Shown piece after piece: positions 48,239 to 56,745 of a DNA stretch of 64,000 nucleotides (the first letter of the stretch is position 1; each line of letters opens with the position of its first letter). Origin of the DNA: Candidatus Rubrivivax defluviihabitans. Lineage in GTDB: Bacteria > Pseudomonadota > Gammaproteobacteria > Burkholderiales > Burkholderiaceae_C. The notes under the pieces are model-generated. The model was not told the DNA's origin. It saw nothing but the letters and a program-made list of their open reading frames with translations, and did not search any database. The stretch covers positions 372,001 through 436,000 of the forward strand of contig JADJMW010000002.1 in the NCBI GenBank assembly GCA_016709385.1, read 5' to 3'. Both the position numbers and the translations under genes were made by a program.

Positions 48239-48835
48239 TCATGGCCGGGACGCTCCATGGCCTGCCCGGACACCCAGCGCCAGCGCCACGGCGCCGCACA
48301 GCAGGCCGGCCGCGGCACCGGTGGCGTGCGCGAGCGGCGCCAGCGCAATGTCCCAGCCCGCCGCTGGCCGCAGCACCGGCCCCCAGGGCTGCTCCAGCCA
48401 CAGTTTGGCCGCCAGCCCCAGGCCCACCATGGCGCCGATGGCACGCCGGCGCCCCCGCTCCTGCACCAGCAGCCACAGCACCACCACCGCCACGCCGCCG
48501 TGCAGCAGGCCCGACAAGCCGCCGTAATGCGCCAGTTCAGGCCGCAGCAACAGCCCCACATGCGTGAGGGGCCAGGCCACGCCCCAGGCCAGGGCCGCGC
48601 GCGGCGGCAGCTTCGCCGCCCAGCCGAAGGCCGCCACGGCGGCCGCGGCGCCCAGATTGGCGCCCAGGTGCATTGGGCTCCAGTGCACGAAGGCGGCGCT
48701 GAAGGCGCGCCAGGGTTCGGCGGCGGCCAGCGCCGGTTGCCAGTCCAGCACCCAGGCCGGCGCCCACCAGGCCAGCACCGAGGCCGCGGCCAGCGCCGCG
48801 GCCAGTGCAAGCCAGGCCTGGCCCGGCCTGTTCAT
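48239..48835 (-). CDS. rrtA: Rhombosortase (rhomboid-family intramembrane protease)
   Basis: A 198-residue membrane protein with about six helices. The serine-protease motif GGLSGLLHGG carries the nucleophile serine, a His follows in LAPLAHATGAAAG, and AFVHWSPMHLGANLGA is the rhomboid HxxxN-like loop. The short size and the LSGLLHG motif fit rhombosortases, which are thought to cleave GlyGly-CTERM tails from exported proteins. Target proteins are not visible here. It starts 22 bp after glnE ends and is a common neighbour of glnE in this order. Confidence 0.82.
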   Translation of the reverse strand: MNRPGQAWLALAAALAAASVLAWWAPAWVLDWQPALAAAEPWRAFSAAFVHWSPMHLGANLGAAAAVAAFGWAAKLPPRAALAWGVAWPLTHVGLLLRPELAHYGGLSGLLHGGVAVVVLWLLVQERGRRRAIGAMVGLGLAAKLWLEQPWGPVLRPAAGWDIALAPLAHATGAAAGLLCGAVALALGVRAGHGASRP

Positions 48836-48857
48836 CGCTTCATCGCTTCCGGGCCGG

Positions 48858-51614
48858 TCAGCCGAAGACGGTCCGCCACAGGGCCAGCACGTCGTCGCGC
48901 GGCCCGGCCAGGTGGCCGGGGTCGAATTGCGTGGGCTGCTCGTCCAGCCGCGCCACGTGCTGGGCGCGGCGCAGCTCGCGGTAGGCATCGGCGGCGGCCT
49001 GGCCCACGCCCGCGGGCAGCAGGCCGGCGGCCTCGGCACGCTGCAGCAAGGCGATATTGCCGACGTTGGCGATCAATTCCGGGTGCGCCGCGGCGTGCGC
49101 CAGCACCAGGTACTGCACGGCGAATTCCACGTCCATCATGCCGCCGGGGCTGTGCTTGACGTCGAAGCGGCCGGCCGGAACCGGGCGCGCGGCTCGCACC
49201 TTCTCGCGCATGGCTCGAATTTCCTCGCGCAGCGCCTGCGCGTCGCGCGGCGCGGTGAGCACGGCGCGGCGCGTGGCGTCGAAGCGCGGCGCGATGGCGG
49301 CGGCGCCGGCGGCGAAGCGCGCCCGCGTCAGCGCCTGGTGCTCCCAGGTCCAGGCGGTATTGCTGCCGCGGCCGGTCTGGTAGGTCTCGAAGGCGCCGAT
49401 CGAGGTGACGAGCAGGCCCGAATTGCCGTTCGGGCGCAGCGCGGTGTCGATGTCGAACAGCTCGCCGGCCGAAGTGCGCAGCGTGAGCCAGGTGATGAGC
49501 TTGCGCACGAAGGCCGGATAGACCTCCTGCGCGCGCAGCTTCTCTTCGTCGCTGGCGCCGGGGTCGTCGTAGACGAAGACCACGTCGAGGTCGCCGCCGT
49601 AGCCGAGTTCCTTGCCGCCGAGCTTGCCGTAGGCGATGACGGCCAGCCCCGGCGTCTCGCGGTGGCGCTGCTTCAGCCGCGTCCAGGCCCAGCGCACGGC
49701 GATGTCGAGCACCGCGTCGGCCAGCGCCGACAGGTCGTCGGCCACCTGTTCCACGGTGAGGTCGCCTTCCACGTCGCGCACCAGCGTGCGGAAGACCTCG
49801 GCGTGGTGCGCGTGGCGCAGCGTGTCGAGCAGGTTTTCCTCGTCGTCCTCGCCCGAGCGCTGCCAGGCGGCCAGCCGTCCCTCGAGTTCGGCGCTGAAGG
49901 CGGCGCGGTCGAAGCGCTGGTGCAGCAGCCGCTCGTCGGCCAGTTCGTCGATGACGCCCGGGTGGCGCATCAGGTATTGCATGGGCCAGCGCGCCGTGCC
50001 CAGCACGCGCAGCAGGCGGTGCAGCACCGAAGGGCGCTCCAGCAGCAGCGCCAGATAACTCTCGCGGCGCAGCAGCGGTTCGACCCAGTCGACGAAGCGC
50101 AGCGCGGCGACTTCGGTGCATGCGCCGGCGCTCACGGTCTGCGCCGCCTTCTGCATCAACCGGCCCAGGCGCAGGCGGCTCTCGTCGCGCAGTGCCAGCA
50201 CACGCGGGCTTTGCGACAGCGGCCGCAGGCGCTGGGCCAGGGCGGGCGGCATCTTTTCCAGCAAGGCCTCGCTGTCGATGGGCAGCGGCCCCGTGCCGCA
50301 GCCGCGGCAGTTGCCCTTGCCAGTGCCGCCGTCGGACGCGCTGCCCTGGCCTTCGCGCAGCAGGGCGTCGAATTCGGCAGCCACCCCTTCGCGCACCTCG
50401 CCCAGGCGGTCGAGCAATTCGCAGGCCTCGGGCTGGCAGACCAGACCCAGGCTGCGCGCGATCCACGCCAGGTCTTCGTCGGCCCCCGGCAGCAGGTGCG
50501 TCTGCTGGTCGTCCAGGTACTGGATGCGGTGCTCGATGCGCCGCAGGAAGACATAGCTCTCGGCGAGCTTTTCCGCCATCTCGGGCGTCATCAGGCTGCG
50601 CGCCACCAGCCGCTGCAGGCCACGCAAGGTGCTGCGCGTGCGGATCTCGGGAAACTGGCCGCCGCGCACCACCAGCATGAGCTGGACGATGAACTCGATC
50701 TCGCGGATGCCGCCGCGCGACAGCTTCACGTCGTTGGCGCGCTCGGGGCGGCCGGCGGCGCGGCGCTGCGCCTCGTCGCGGATCTTGCGGTGCAGCTGGC
50801 GCAGGCCCTCGAAGACGCCGTAGTCCAGGTAGCGCCGGTAGACGAAGGCCGTGGCCAGCGAACGCAAGGCCAGCGCACGGCCGCTCGTCACCGCCACGCG
50901 CGGCGCCACGACGCGGCTTTTCAGCCACGCGAAACGTTCCCACTCGCGGCCCTGCACCTGCAGGTATTCCTCGAGCATGCCCAGGCTCACCACCGGCGGG
51001 CCCGAATTGCCGTTGGGCCGCAAGGCCAGGTCGACGCGGAAGACGATGCCGTCGTCGGTGGTCTCGCCGATCAGCGCATACAGCCGCTTGGCGACGAAGG
51101 CGAAATATTCGTGGAACGACACCGGGCGCGCACCCGTCGTCTGGCCGTCGTCTTCGTAGACATAGATCAGGTCGATGTCGGAAGAGACATTGAGCTCGCG
51201 CGCGCCGAGCTTGCCCATGCCCACGATCCACATCTGCACGCGCTGCCCGGTTTCGTCCAGCGGTGGGCCGTGGCGTTCGTCGGCCTCGGCTTCGGCCTGC
51301 GCCAGCGCCAGTTCCAGCGTGGCCTCGGCGAGGTCGGACATGGCGCCGGTGACGGTGTCCAGCGGCGCGGCCTGCTCCACGTCGAGCACGGCCAGCCGCT
51401 CCAGCACGAGGTGGCGCGCCACGCGCAACGCCGAAGGCAGGTCGCGGCCGCCCGCGCGCAGGCGCTGCACCAGCGCCGTGATCTCGTCGAAACCGGGCGC
51501 GCCCGGCGGCAGCAGGGCGAGCTCCGCCGGCCAGCGGCGGCGCACGCGCTGCACGAAGCGGCTGTGGTCGGCGGCAGCAACAGCCGGCAGCGAATGGGAA
51601 GAGGTGTCGGCCAT
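48858..51614 (-). CDS. glnE: Bifunctional glutamine synthetase adenylyltransferase/deadenylase
   Basis: A 918-residue enzyme that adenylylates glutamine synthetase when nitrogen is plentiful and reverses this when it is scarce, under PII control. Two nucleotidyltransferase domains are visible: the N-terminal GMGKLGARELNVSSDIDLIYVYEDDG and the C-terminal YGKLGGKELGYGGDLDVVFVYDD, each with the G-S/G-DxD pattern. FRVDLALRPNGNSGP and FDIDTALRPNGNSGLLV repeat accordingly. The total length is near the usual 950. The rhombosortase gene follows; the nitrilase gene is divergent, 232 bp away. Confidence 0.97.
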   Translation of the reverse strand: MADTSSHSLPAVAAADHSRFVQRVRRRWPAELALLPPGAPGFDEITALVQRLRAGGRDLPSALRVARHLVLERLAVLDVEQAAPLDTVTGAMSDLAEATLELALAQAEAEADERHGPPLDETGQRVQMWIVGMGKLGARELNVSSDIDLIYVYEDDGQTTGARPVSFHEYFAFVAKRLYALIGETTDDGIVFRVDLALRPNGNSGPPVVSLGMLEEYLQVQGREWERFAWLKSRVVAPRVAVTSGRALALRSLATAFVYRRYLDYGVFEGLRQLHRKIRDEAQRRAAGRPERANDVKLSRGGIREIEFIVQLMLVVRGGQFPEIRTRSTLRGLQRLVARSLMTPEMAEKLAESYVFLRRIEHRIQYLDDQQTHLLPGADEDLAWIARSLGLVCQPEACELLDRLGEVREGVAAEFDALLREGQGSASDGGTGKGNCRGCGTGPLPIDSEALLEKMPPALAQRLRPLSQSPRVLALRDESRLRLGRLMQKAAQTVSAGACTEVAALRFVDWVEPLLRRESYLALLLERPSVLHRLLRVLGTARWPMQYLMRHPGVIDELADERLLHQRFDRAAFSAELEGRLAAWQRSGEDDEENLLDTLRHAHHAEVFRTLVRDVEGDLTVEQVADDLSALADAVLDIAVRWAWTRLKQRHRETPGLAVIAYGKLGGKELGYGGDLDVVFVYDDPGASDEEKLRAQEVYPAFVRKLITWLTLRTSAGELFDIDTALRPNGNSGLLVTSIGAFETYQTGRGSNTAWTWEHQALTRARFAAGAAAIAPRFDATRRAVLTAPRDAQALREEIRAMREKVRAARPVPAGRFDVKHSPGGMMDVEFAVQYLVLAHAAAHPELIANVGNIALLQRAEAAGLLPAGVGQAAADAYRELRRAQHVARLDEQPTQFDPGHLAGPRDDVLALWRTVFG

Positions 51615-51846
51615 GGCGGGGCGTCAGTTCCGCTGGCGTGGCACGGCGGCAGGCGGGCCGCCGGCAGCATTCGGCATCGAGGGTTCCTCCGGGGTCGGGT
51701 CTTCTGGCGCGCTGCTCTCGTTGCCGGCCGGGCCGGGCTCCCTGGGCAGCTGCTGGGCCGCAAGCGTAGTCCCGATGCCATGGCCTACGGGGCAGGGGGG
51801 ATATGGCGCGCCCAAAGCGAGCGACGGCGAACCGCACAATGTGCAC

Positions 51847-52659
51847 ATGAAGATCGCCGCCGTGCAGATGGTTTCCACGCCAGACTGGCCCGCCAACCGC
51901 GACGCCGCCGCGCGGATGGTGCGACAGGCCGCCGCCGCCGGCGCCGCACTGGTGGCGCTGCCCGAATATTTCTGCCTCATGGGCCAGCGCGACACCGACA
52001 AGCTGGCGCTGGCCGAAGCCCCCGGGGCCGGCCCGATCCAGGACTTCCTGGCCGGCATGGCGCGCGAGTGCGGCGTCTGGCTGGTGGGCGGCACGCTGCC
52101 CGTGACCTCCGGCGTGCCGGGGCAGGTGCTCAACCGTTGCTGCGTCTTCGCGCCCGACGGCAGCGAGGCCGCGCATTACGACAAGGTGCACCTCTTCGCC
52201 TTCGACGACGGCCGCGAGAGCTACGACGAAGGGCGCACGCTGCAGGCCGGCGCAGCGCCGGCCGCGCTGGACGTGAATGCGCAAGACACCAAGCTGCGCG
52301 TGGGCCTGTCGATCTGCTACGACCTGCGTTTCCCCGAGCTCTACCGCGCGCTGATGCAGCCGCCCTGCGACCTGGTCTGCGTGCCGGCCGCCTTCACCTA
52401 CACCACCGGCCGCGCGCACTGGGAGCTGCTGCTGCGCGCCCGCGCGGTGGAAAACCAGTGCTACGTGCTGGCCGCGGCGCAGGGCGGCACGCACCTCAAC
52501 GGCCGCCGCACCTGGGGCCACAGCATGGTGGTCGACCCCTGGGGCGAGGTCGTGGCGGTTTGTGAGGAAGGCGAAGGGGTGGTGGTCGCCGACGTCGACC
52601 CGGCCCGCATCGCCCAGGTGCGCCTGCAGTTGCCGGCGCTGGCGCACCGGCGGCTGTAG
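51847..52659 (+). CDS. Nitrilase-superfamily carbon-nitrogen hydrolase (Nit1-like)
   Basis: A 270-residue cytoplasmic amidohydrolase with the Glu-Lys-Cys triad: E40 in VALPEYFCLMG, K113 in YDKVHLFAFD, C157 in LSICYDLRFPEL. Nit1-type enzymes cleave deaminated glutathione, and the KVHLFAFD/CYDLRFPE combination favours this branch. CACAAT (51835-51840) ends 6 nt before the ATG, so a leaderless transcript is probable. It is divergent from glnE and convergent with the UbiH-like gene. Confidence 0.93.
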   Translation: MKIAAVQMVSTPDWPANRDAAARMVRQAAAAGAALVALPEYFCLMGQRDTDKLALAEAPGAGPIQDFLAGMARECGVWLVGGTLPVTSGVPGQVLNRCCVFAPDGSEAAHYDKVHLFAFDDGRESYDEGRTLQAGAAPAALDVNAQDTKLRVGLSICYDLRFPELYRALMQPPCDLVCVPAAFTYTTGRAHWELLLRARAVENQCYVLAAAQGGTHLNGRRTWGHSMVVDPWGEVVAVCEEGEGVVVADVDPARIAQVRLQLPALAHRRL

Positions 52660-52706
52660 CGGCTGGTGCGGCTGTGGCGGCCGCGACGGCGCCGCCCGAT
52701 TCGGGC

Positions 52707-53921
52707 TCAGCGGCTGCCGAACATCATGCGCCGCGCCAGCCAGCTCTTCACCGGCGGCAGGCCTTGTAGCGCGGCCAGGCCCAGGCCACGTGCGGTGGCC
52801 GCGCCGGGCAGTTTCCAGGTGAAGCTGCGGGCCAGGAAATCGGTGGCCGCGATCATGCTCCAGCGGTCGGCGGCGCGCGCCCATTCGGCGCGGCGCAGCG
52901 CGGCTTCCAGCGTCGCGGACTGGCGCAGCACCGCCACCAGTTCGTGCGCGTCGCGCAGCCCCAGGTTCAGGCCCTGGCCGGCCACCGGGTGCAGCGTCTG
53001 CGCGGCATTGCCGATGCGCACCGTGGCGCCGCTGACCAGCGTGCGCTCGGCATTCAGGCCCAGTGCGAAGGACTTCAGCGGCGTGAGGCCGATGATGCGC
53101 CCGGCCTCGGGCGGAAAGAGGGTGTTGAGCACGGCCACGCGCTGCGCGTCGGTGAGCCCTTGCACCGGATCGTCGGCGCTGGGCACGCACCACACCAGCG
53201 CGGCGCGAAAGAGGCCGGCCGCAACGGCGTCGGCCTCGGCTCCGGGCAAGGGCGGCAACGGCAACAGCGCCGCCGGCCCGTGCCGCGTGAAGCGTTCGAA
53301 GGCCATGCCGCGCGTGGCGCCTTGCAGCGTGACCTGGCCCACCCACGCCGTCTGGCCGTAGTCGCCCACCAGCGCCTTGCGCGCCTGCTCGGCGAAGACA
53401 CCGCCTTCGGCCACCACCGCCAGATCGAAGGGCTCGGCGATGCCGGCGTCCACCTCCACCCCCGCCGGCAGCGGCTTGATCGCCGCCACCGGCGTGCCGA
53501 AGCGGCTGTGCAGGCGTTCGGGCTGGGCCGCCACCTCGGCCTCCCAGGCGCGCTGCAGCGGTGCCACCAGCGCGCCGTAGGGCAGCACGGCGCCGAGCTG
53601 CGGCACGGCCAGGTCGGCCGCGCGCAGGCGCACGGCGGGTTCGCCGAACAGCGTCACCAGCGTCGGCGGCGCCTGCGAGACATGCACTTCCAGGATAGCC
53701 TCGGCCGCCGCCGCCGGCCAGGCGCCCAGGCGGCGCAGGAACTGCACGCTGCCCATGGACAAGGCCAGCGTGCGCGGATCGGCGCTCACGTCGTGATCGG
53801 CCGCCCGCGCGTCGAAGATCGTGATGCCGGCATGCGGCAGCAGCTTCGACGCGTGCAGCGCCAGCGCCAGCCCCACCGGGCCGGCGCCCACCACCGCGAT
53901 ATTCCATGCCGTATTCGTCAC
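52707..53921 (-). CDS. UbiH/UbiF-family FAD monooxygenase
   Basis: A 404-residue class A flavoprotein monooxygenase of ubiquinone synthesis type. The ADP-binding fold is NIAVVGAGPVGLALALHASKLL, the FAD motif DPRTLALSMGSVQFLRRLG, and the second FAD motif VRIGNAAQTLHPVAGQGLNLGLRDA. It probably hydroxylates one position of the ubiquinone ring; which one cannot be told, since family members overlap. The GTG start has AGGGAGG upstream. The divergent SPFH gene starts 69 bp away and TATTAT (53945-53950) may serve as its -10 element. Confidence 0.9.
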   Translation of the reverse strand: MTNTAWNIAVVGAGPVGLALALHASKLLPHAGITIFDARAADHDVSADPRTLALSMGSVQFLRRLGAWPAAAAEAILEVHVSQAPPTLVTLFGEPAVRLRAADLAVPQLGAVLPYGALVAPLQRAWEAEVAAQPERLHSRFGTPVAAIKPLPAGVEVDAGIAEPFDLAVVAEGGVFAEQARKALVGDYGQTAWVGQVTLQGATRGMAFERFTRHGPAALLPLPPLPGAEADAVAAGLFRAALVWCVPSADDPVQGLTDAQRVAVLNTLFPPEAGRIIGLTPLKSFALGLNAERTLVSGATVRIGNAAQTLHPVAGQGLNLGLRDAHELVAVLRQSATLEAALRRAEWARAADRWSMIAATDFLARSFTWKLPGAATARGLGLAALQGLPPVKSWLARRMMFGSR

Positions 53922-53990
53922 GTTCGGCCTCCCTGGCTGCGCCGTATTATTTGCCGCGCCCCGCCGATGGGGCGCGGGGAGGGTCAAGCC

Positions 53991-55049
53991 ATGGCGCTGA
54001 TGGATTTCATCAAGAAGCAGTTCATCGACATCATCGAGTGGACCGAAGGCGACGAGAGCGGCGCCGGCACGCTGGCCTGGCGCTTCCCGATGGCCGGCAA
54101 CGAGATCCAGCACGGGGCCTCGCTCACGGTGCGCGAAAGCCAGATCGCGATCTTCGTCGACGAGGGCCGCATCGCCGACGTCTTTGAACCCGGCCGCTAC
54201 CGGCTGAGCACCCAGACGTTGCCGGTGCTGACCTACCTGCGGCACTGGGACAAGCTGTTCCAGAGTCCGTTCAAGAGCGACGTCTATTTCTTCAGCACGC
54301 GCCTGCAGCTCGACCGCCGCTGGGGCACGACGCAGCCGGTGACGATCCGCGACACCGATTTCGGCGCCGTGCGGCTGCGCGCCTTCGGCAACTACGCTTT
54401 CCGCGTCGCCGATGCGCGGCGCTTCCACATCGAGGTCTCGGGCACGCGAGCGCAGGTGACGGTGGAAGACCTCGACGGCCAGTTGCGCGGCCTGCTGCTG
54501 CAGCACGTGAGCGACGCCGTGGCCTCCAGCGGCGTGCCCTTCCTGGACCTGGCCGCCAACCAGGTGGAATTTGCCGCGTTGCTGCGCACCGCCGCGGCCG
54601 GCGAATTTGCCCGCCTCGGCCTGGCGCTGGACAGCGTGACGGTGCAGAACCTGAGCCTGCCAGAGGAACTGCAGAAGGTGCTGGATCAGAAAATCGGCAT
54701 GGGCATGGTCGGCGGCAGCGCCGAGCAGATGGGCCGCTTCATGCAGTACCAGACGGCGCAGGCGATCCCCGAATTCGCCGGGGGCGCGGCCGGCGGCGGG
54801 GGCAGCGGCGGCGGCGGAGGCGTCGTTGGCGACGCCCTGGGCCTGGGCGCCGGGGTGGCGCTGGGCCAGGTGATGGCGCAGCAATTGGCCCAGGGCCTGC
54901 AGGGCAGCGGCGCCGTGGCGCCCGCGGGGGTGAAGCCCGACGAAGTGATGGCCACCCTCGAGAAGCTGGCCGGGCTGAAGACCCGGGGCATCATCACCGA
55001 GGACGAATTTGCGGCAAAGAAGGCGGAGCTGCTGAAGAAACTGGCCTGA
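53991..55049 (+). CDS. SPFH-domain protein with SHOCT tail (YdjI-like)
   Basis: A 352-residue protein. Residues 1-220 form an SPFH/band-7-like domain of the virion-core-protein-like YdjI type (LAWRFPMAGNEIQHGASLTVRESQIAIFV, FRVADARRFHIEVSG). A low-complexity stretch with poly-glycine (GGGGSGGGGG, near residue 270) leads to a C-terminal SHOCT motif, MATLEKLAGLKTRGIITEDEFAAKKAELLKKL, a short oligomerisation module. There is no membrane helix at the N-terminus. YdjI proteins of Bacillus are linked to membrane stress; the role here is unknown. The ribosome site GGGGAGGG is strong. Confidence 0.85.
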   Translation: MALMDFIKKQFIDIIEWTEGDESGAGTLAWRFPMAGNEIQHGASLTVRESQIAIFVDEGRIADVFEPGRYRLSTQTLPVLTYLRHWDKLFQSPFKSDVYFFSTRLQLDRRWGTTQPVTIRDTDFGAVRLRAFGNYAFRVADARRFHIEVSGTRAQVTVEDLDGQLRGLLLQHVSDAVASSGVPFLDLAANQVEFAALLRTAAAGEFARLGLALDSVTVQNLSLPEELQKVLDQKIGMGMVGGSAEQMGRFMQYQTAQAIPEFAGGAAGGGGSGGGGGVVGDALGLGAGVALGQVMAQQLAQGLQGSGAVAPAGVKPDEVMATLEKLAGLKTRGIITEDEFAAKKAELLKKLA

Positions 55050-55120
55050 AAGGTCGGCCCGCGCTCGGTTGAAGATCGGTTGGAGATTGGTCATAGGTCG
55101 GCTCGCGGGACGACGGCACC

Positions 55121-55139
55121 GAGGTAGAATTCCTACTTC
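55121..55139 (+). promoter_or_regulatory. Palindromic operator/promoter of the AbrB-PIN module
   Basis: GTAG-N5-CTAC (55124-55136) with partly matching flanks forms an inverted repeat that includes TAGAAT, a possible -10 element. It lies 24 bp upstream of the antitoxin gene. AbrB-type antitoxins usually bind such repeats to repress their own operon; this is inferred. Confidence 0.5.
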
Positions 55140-55162
55140 ACATTCTTACCGCGAGACCCGTC

Positions 55163-55453
55163 ATGCTCGTCACCGAAAAGGGTCAGGTCACCATCCCCAA
55201 GCACATCCGCCAGGCGGCCGGGGTTGCACCGGGCAGCGCGGTGTCGTTCAGCCTGGAGGGCAGCAAGATCGTCATCACGCCGGTCGGAACGGCCGTGAAG
55301 GACGATCGGCGCGCCAAGCTGCGCGCCGCCGCGGCCCGCGTTCGGCGCAGCATGAGCCTCGAGTTCCAGCAACTCGGCGCCGAAGAGATCATGAATTTCC
55401 TGCGCGGCGACGAAGTCAAGGCCACCACCCAGCCTCGCCGTGGCCGGCGCTAG
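55163..55453 (+). CDS. SpoVT/AbrB-type antitoxin
   Basis: A 96-residue protein with an N-terminal swapped-hairpin AbrB domain, LVTEKGQVTIPKHIRQAAGVAPGSAVSFSLEGSKIVITPV (residues 2-42), as in MazE/VapB antitoxins. The C-terminal half is basic and helical and would bind the toxin. It overlaps the PIN gene by 14 bp, so the two are translationally coupled. The palindrome just upstream is a probable autoregulatory operator. Confidence 0.87.
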   Translation: MLVTEKGQVTIPKHIRQAAGVAPGSAVSFSLEGSKIVITPVGTAVKDDRRAKLRAAAARVRRSMSLEFQQLGAEEIMNFLRGDEVKATTQPRRGRR

Positions 55454-55877
55454 CCTCGCGAACTACGACGGCAGCGCCGGCACGCTGGTCGACACCAACG
55501 TGTGGGTCGACTGCATCGACGAGAACAGCCCCTGGCATGAATGGGCCGTCGAGCAGCTCCAGGCCTGCAGTGAACGCTCGCCGCTTCACGTCAATCTCAT
55601 CGTCTACACCGAACTGCTGGTGCCGCGGCCCAGCGTGCAGGCACTGGACGCCATGCTGGACGTCTACGAGACCCTGCGCACGCCACTGCCTTGGGCTTGC
55701 GCCTCGTTGACCGCCGCGGCATTTGCCCTCTATCGGCACCGAGGCGGCTCCAGGCAACTGCCTCTGCCTGACTTCTACATCGGGGCGCACGCCGCGGTGG
55801 CCAACCTGAGCGTCCTCACGCGGGATCCTGCTCCCTACAGAAGCTACTTTCCCCGCCTCGTCGTCCTTGCGCCTTGA
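55440..55877 (+). CDS. PIN-domain toxin (VapC-like)
   Basis: A 145-residue PIN-domain ribonuclease starting at a GTG inside the end of the antitoxin gene. Active-site acids are D18 in TLVDTNVWVDCID, E in LIVYTELLV and D in PLPDFYIGAHAAV; LTRDPAPYRSYFP is the typical C-terminal end. VapC toxins cleave tRNA anticodon loops or rRNA; the target is unknown. It differs clearly from the PIN protein at 23977, and its partner is of the AbrB class, not RHH. Confidence 0.87.
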   Translation: MAGASLANYDGSAGTLVDTNVWVDCIDENSPWHEWAVEQLQACSERSPLHVNLIVYTELLVPRPSVQALDAMLDVYETLRTPLPWACASLTAAAFALYRHRGGSRQLPLPDFYIGAHAAVANLSVLTRDPAPYRSYFPRLVVLAP

Positions 55878-55934
55878 ACGCCCGGTGCCCGGGCACGACC
55901 ACGATGCAGTCGCCGACTGACGCGGCCGCCCGGT

Positions 55935-56609
55935 TCAGGCGTAGGTGACCCAGCCGCGCCGGTCGGGGTGGTCCAGGTGCGGCAGGTGGTTGAAGCTCTG
56001 CAGCACGTGCCGCTTGGGCGTGAAGGCGAATTCCGTGAGCGAGCTGTTGCGCAGCCGCATGTTGAGTTCGATCATCGCCTGCGGCGGTGCCCCCAGCACC
56101 TGGCTCACCGCGGCGGCGATGGGCCCGCCGCTGGAGACGATGAGCACGTCGCCCTGGTGCCGCTGGCGCACGTGGTCCAGCGCCGCCGTGATGCCGGCCA
56201 GGAATTCGGGCCAGGCTGGCATGCCTGCAGGCACGGCGCGGCCTTCGATCCAGGCCGCCAGGCCTGCGCGCAGCAGCCGAAAATGCGCGCGATAGGCCTC
56301 GGCCGAGGCCAAGTCTTCGCGCAGCGCCAGCGTCGGCTGCGCGGCGCGCACCAGCGCGTCGCCGTCGTATTCGTTCAGTCCCGGCCAGGGCAGCGCTGCA
56401 GGCAGGTCGCCATGGCCCTCGGCGATCGCCGCCAGCGACTGTTCGTGCCGGCGCAGCGTGCCGCACAGCACGGCCTCGAAAGCCAACCCGCGTTCGCGAA
56501 ACCAGCGCCCGAGCTCGCGGCACTGGCGCGTGCCCAGGTCGCTGAGCCGGTCGTAGTCGGCCGCTCCGAAGCTGGCCTGGCCATGGCGCACGAGGGTCAA
56601 GGTTCCCAT
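55935..56609 (-). CDS. Histidine phosphatase superfamily protein
   Basis: A 224-residue phosphoglycerate-mutase-like phosphatase. The catalytic RHG is in LTLVRHGQASFG at residues 8-10, and the second histidine of the family is unusual: DVLIVSSGGPIAAAV carries Ser-Gly-Gly where His is normally found (VxHGG), so activity may be altered. The substrate is unknown. CACAAT ends 7 nt before the ATG on the minus strand, suggesting a short leader. It is convergent with the PIN toxin gene. Confidence 0.85.
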   Translation of the reverse strand: MGTLTLVRHGQASFGAADYDRLSDLGTRQCRELGRWFRERGLAFEAVLCGTLRRHEQSLAAIAEGHGDLPAALPWPGLNEYDGDALVRAAQPTLALREDLASAEAYRAHFRLLRAGLAAWIEGRAVPAGMPAWPEFLAGITAALDHVRQRHQGDVLIVSSGGPIAAAVSQVLGAPPQAMIELNMRLRNSSLTEFAFTPKRHVLQSFNHLPHLDHPDRRGWVTYA

Positions 56610-56745
56610 CGGCGCGATTGTGGCCGCGGGCGGGCACGGGCCCTGTCGCACGCGCGACCTCGGGGTTCTCGACCGGCCGGCCACGGCCGTGCGCCGGCTG
56701 CGCTACGCTTGCCGGCTCACCCACCCGCCACGAAAGCACCCCATC

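Noticed and set aside
51615..51846. A short coding frame upstream of glnE ending MPNAAGGPPAAVPRQRN
   Set aside because: Pro/Ala-rich, without a ribosome site or recognisable domain; more likely leader DNA between the divergent glnE and nitrilase genes.
48564..52565. A 1333-codon open frame on the plus strand opposite glnE and the rhombosortase
   Set aside because: It is the shadow of glnE: at about 70% G+C stop codons are rare in the other frames, and its translation is low-complexity Arg/Gln/His/Ala without any domain.
48832..53907. A 1691-codon open frame on the minus strand covering glnE, nitrilase and UbiH-like genes
   Set aside because: It runs across three well-recognised genes in a different frame; its translation is Arg/Gly/Ala-rich without motifs.
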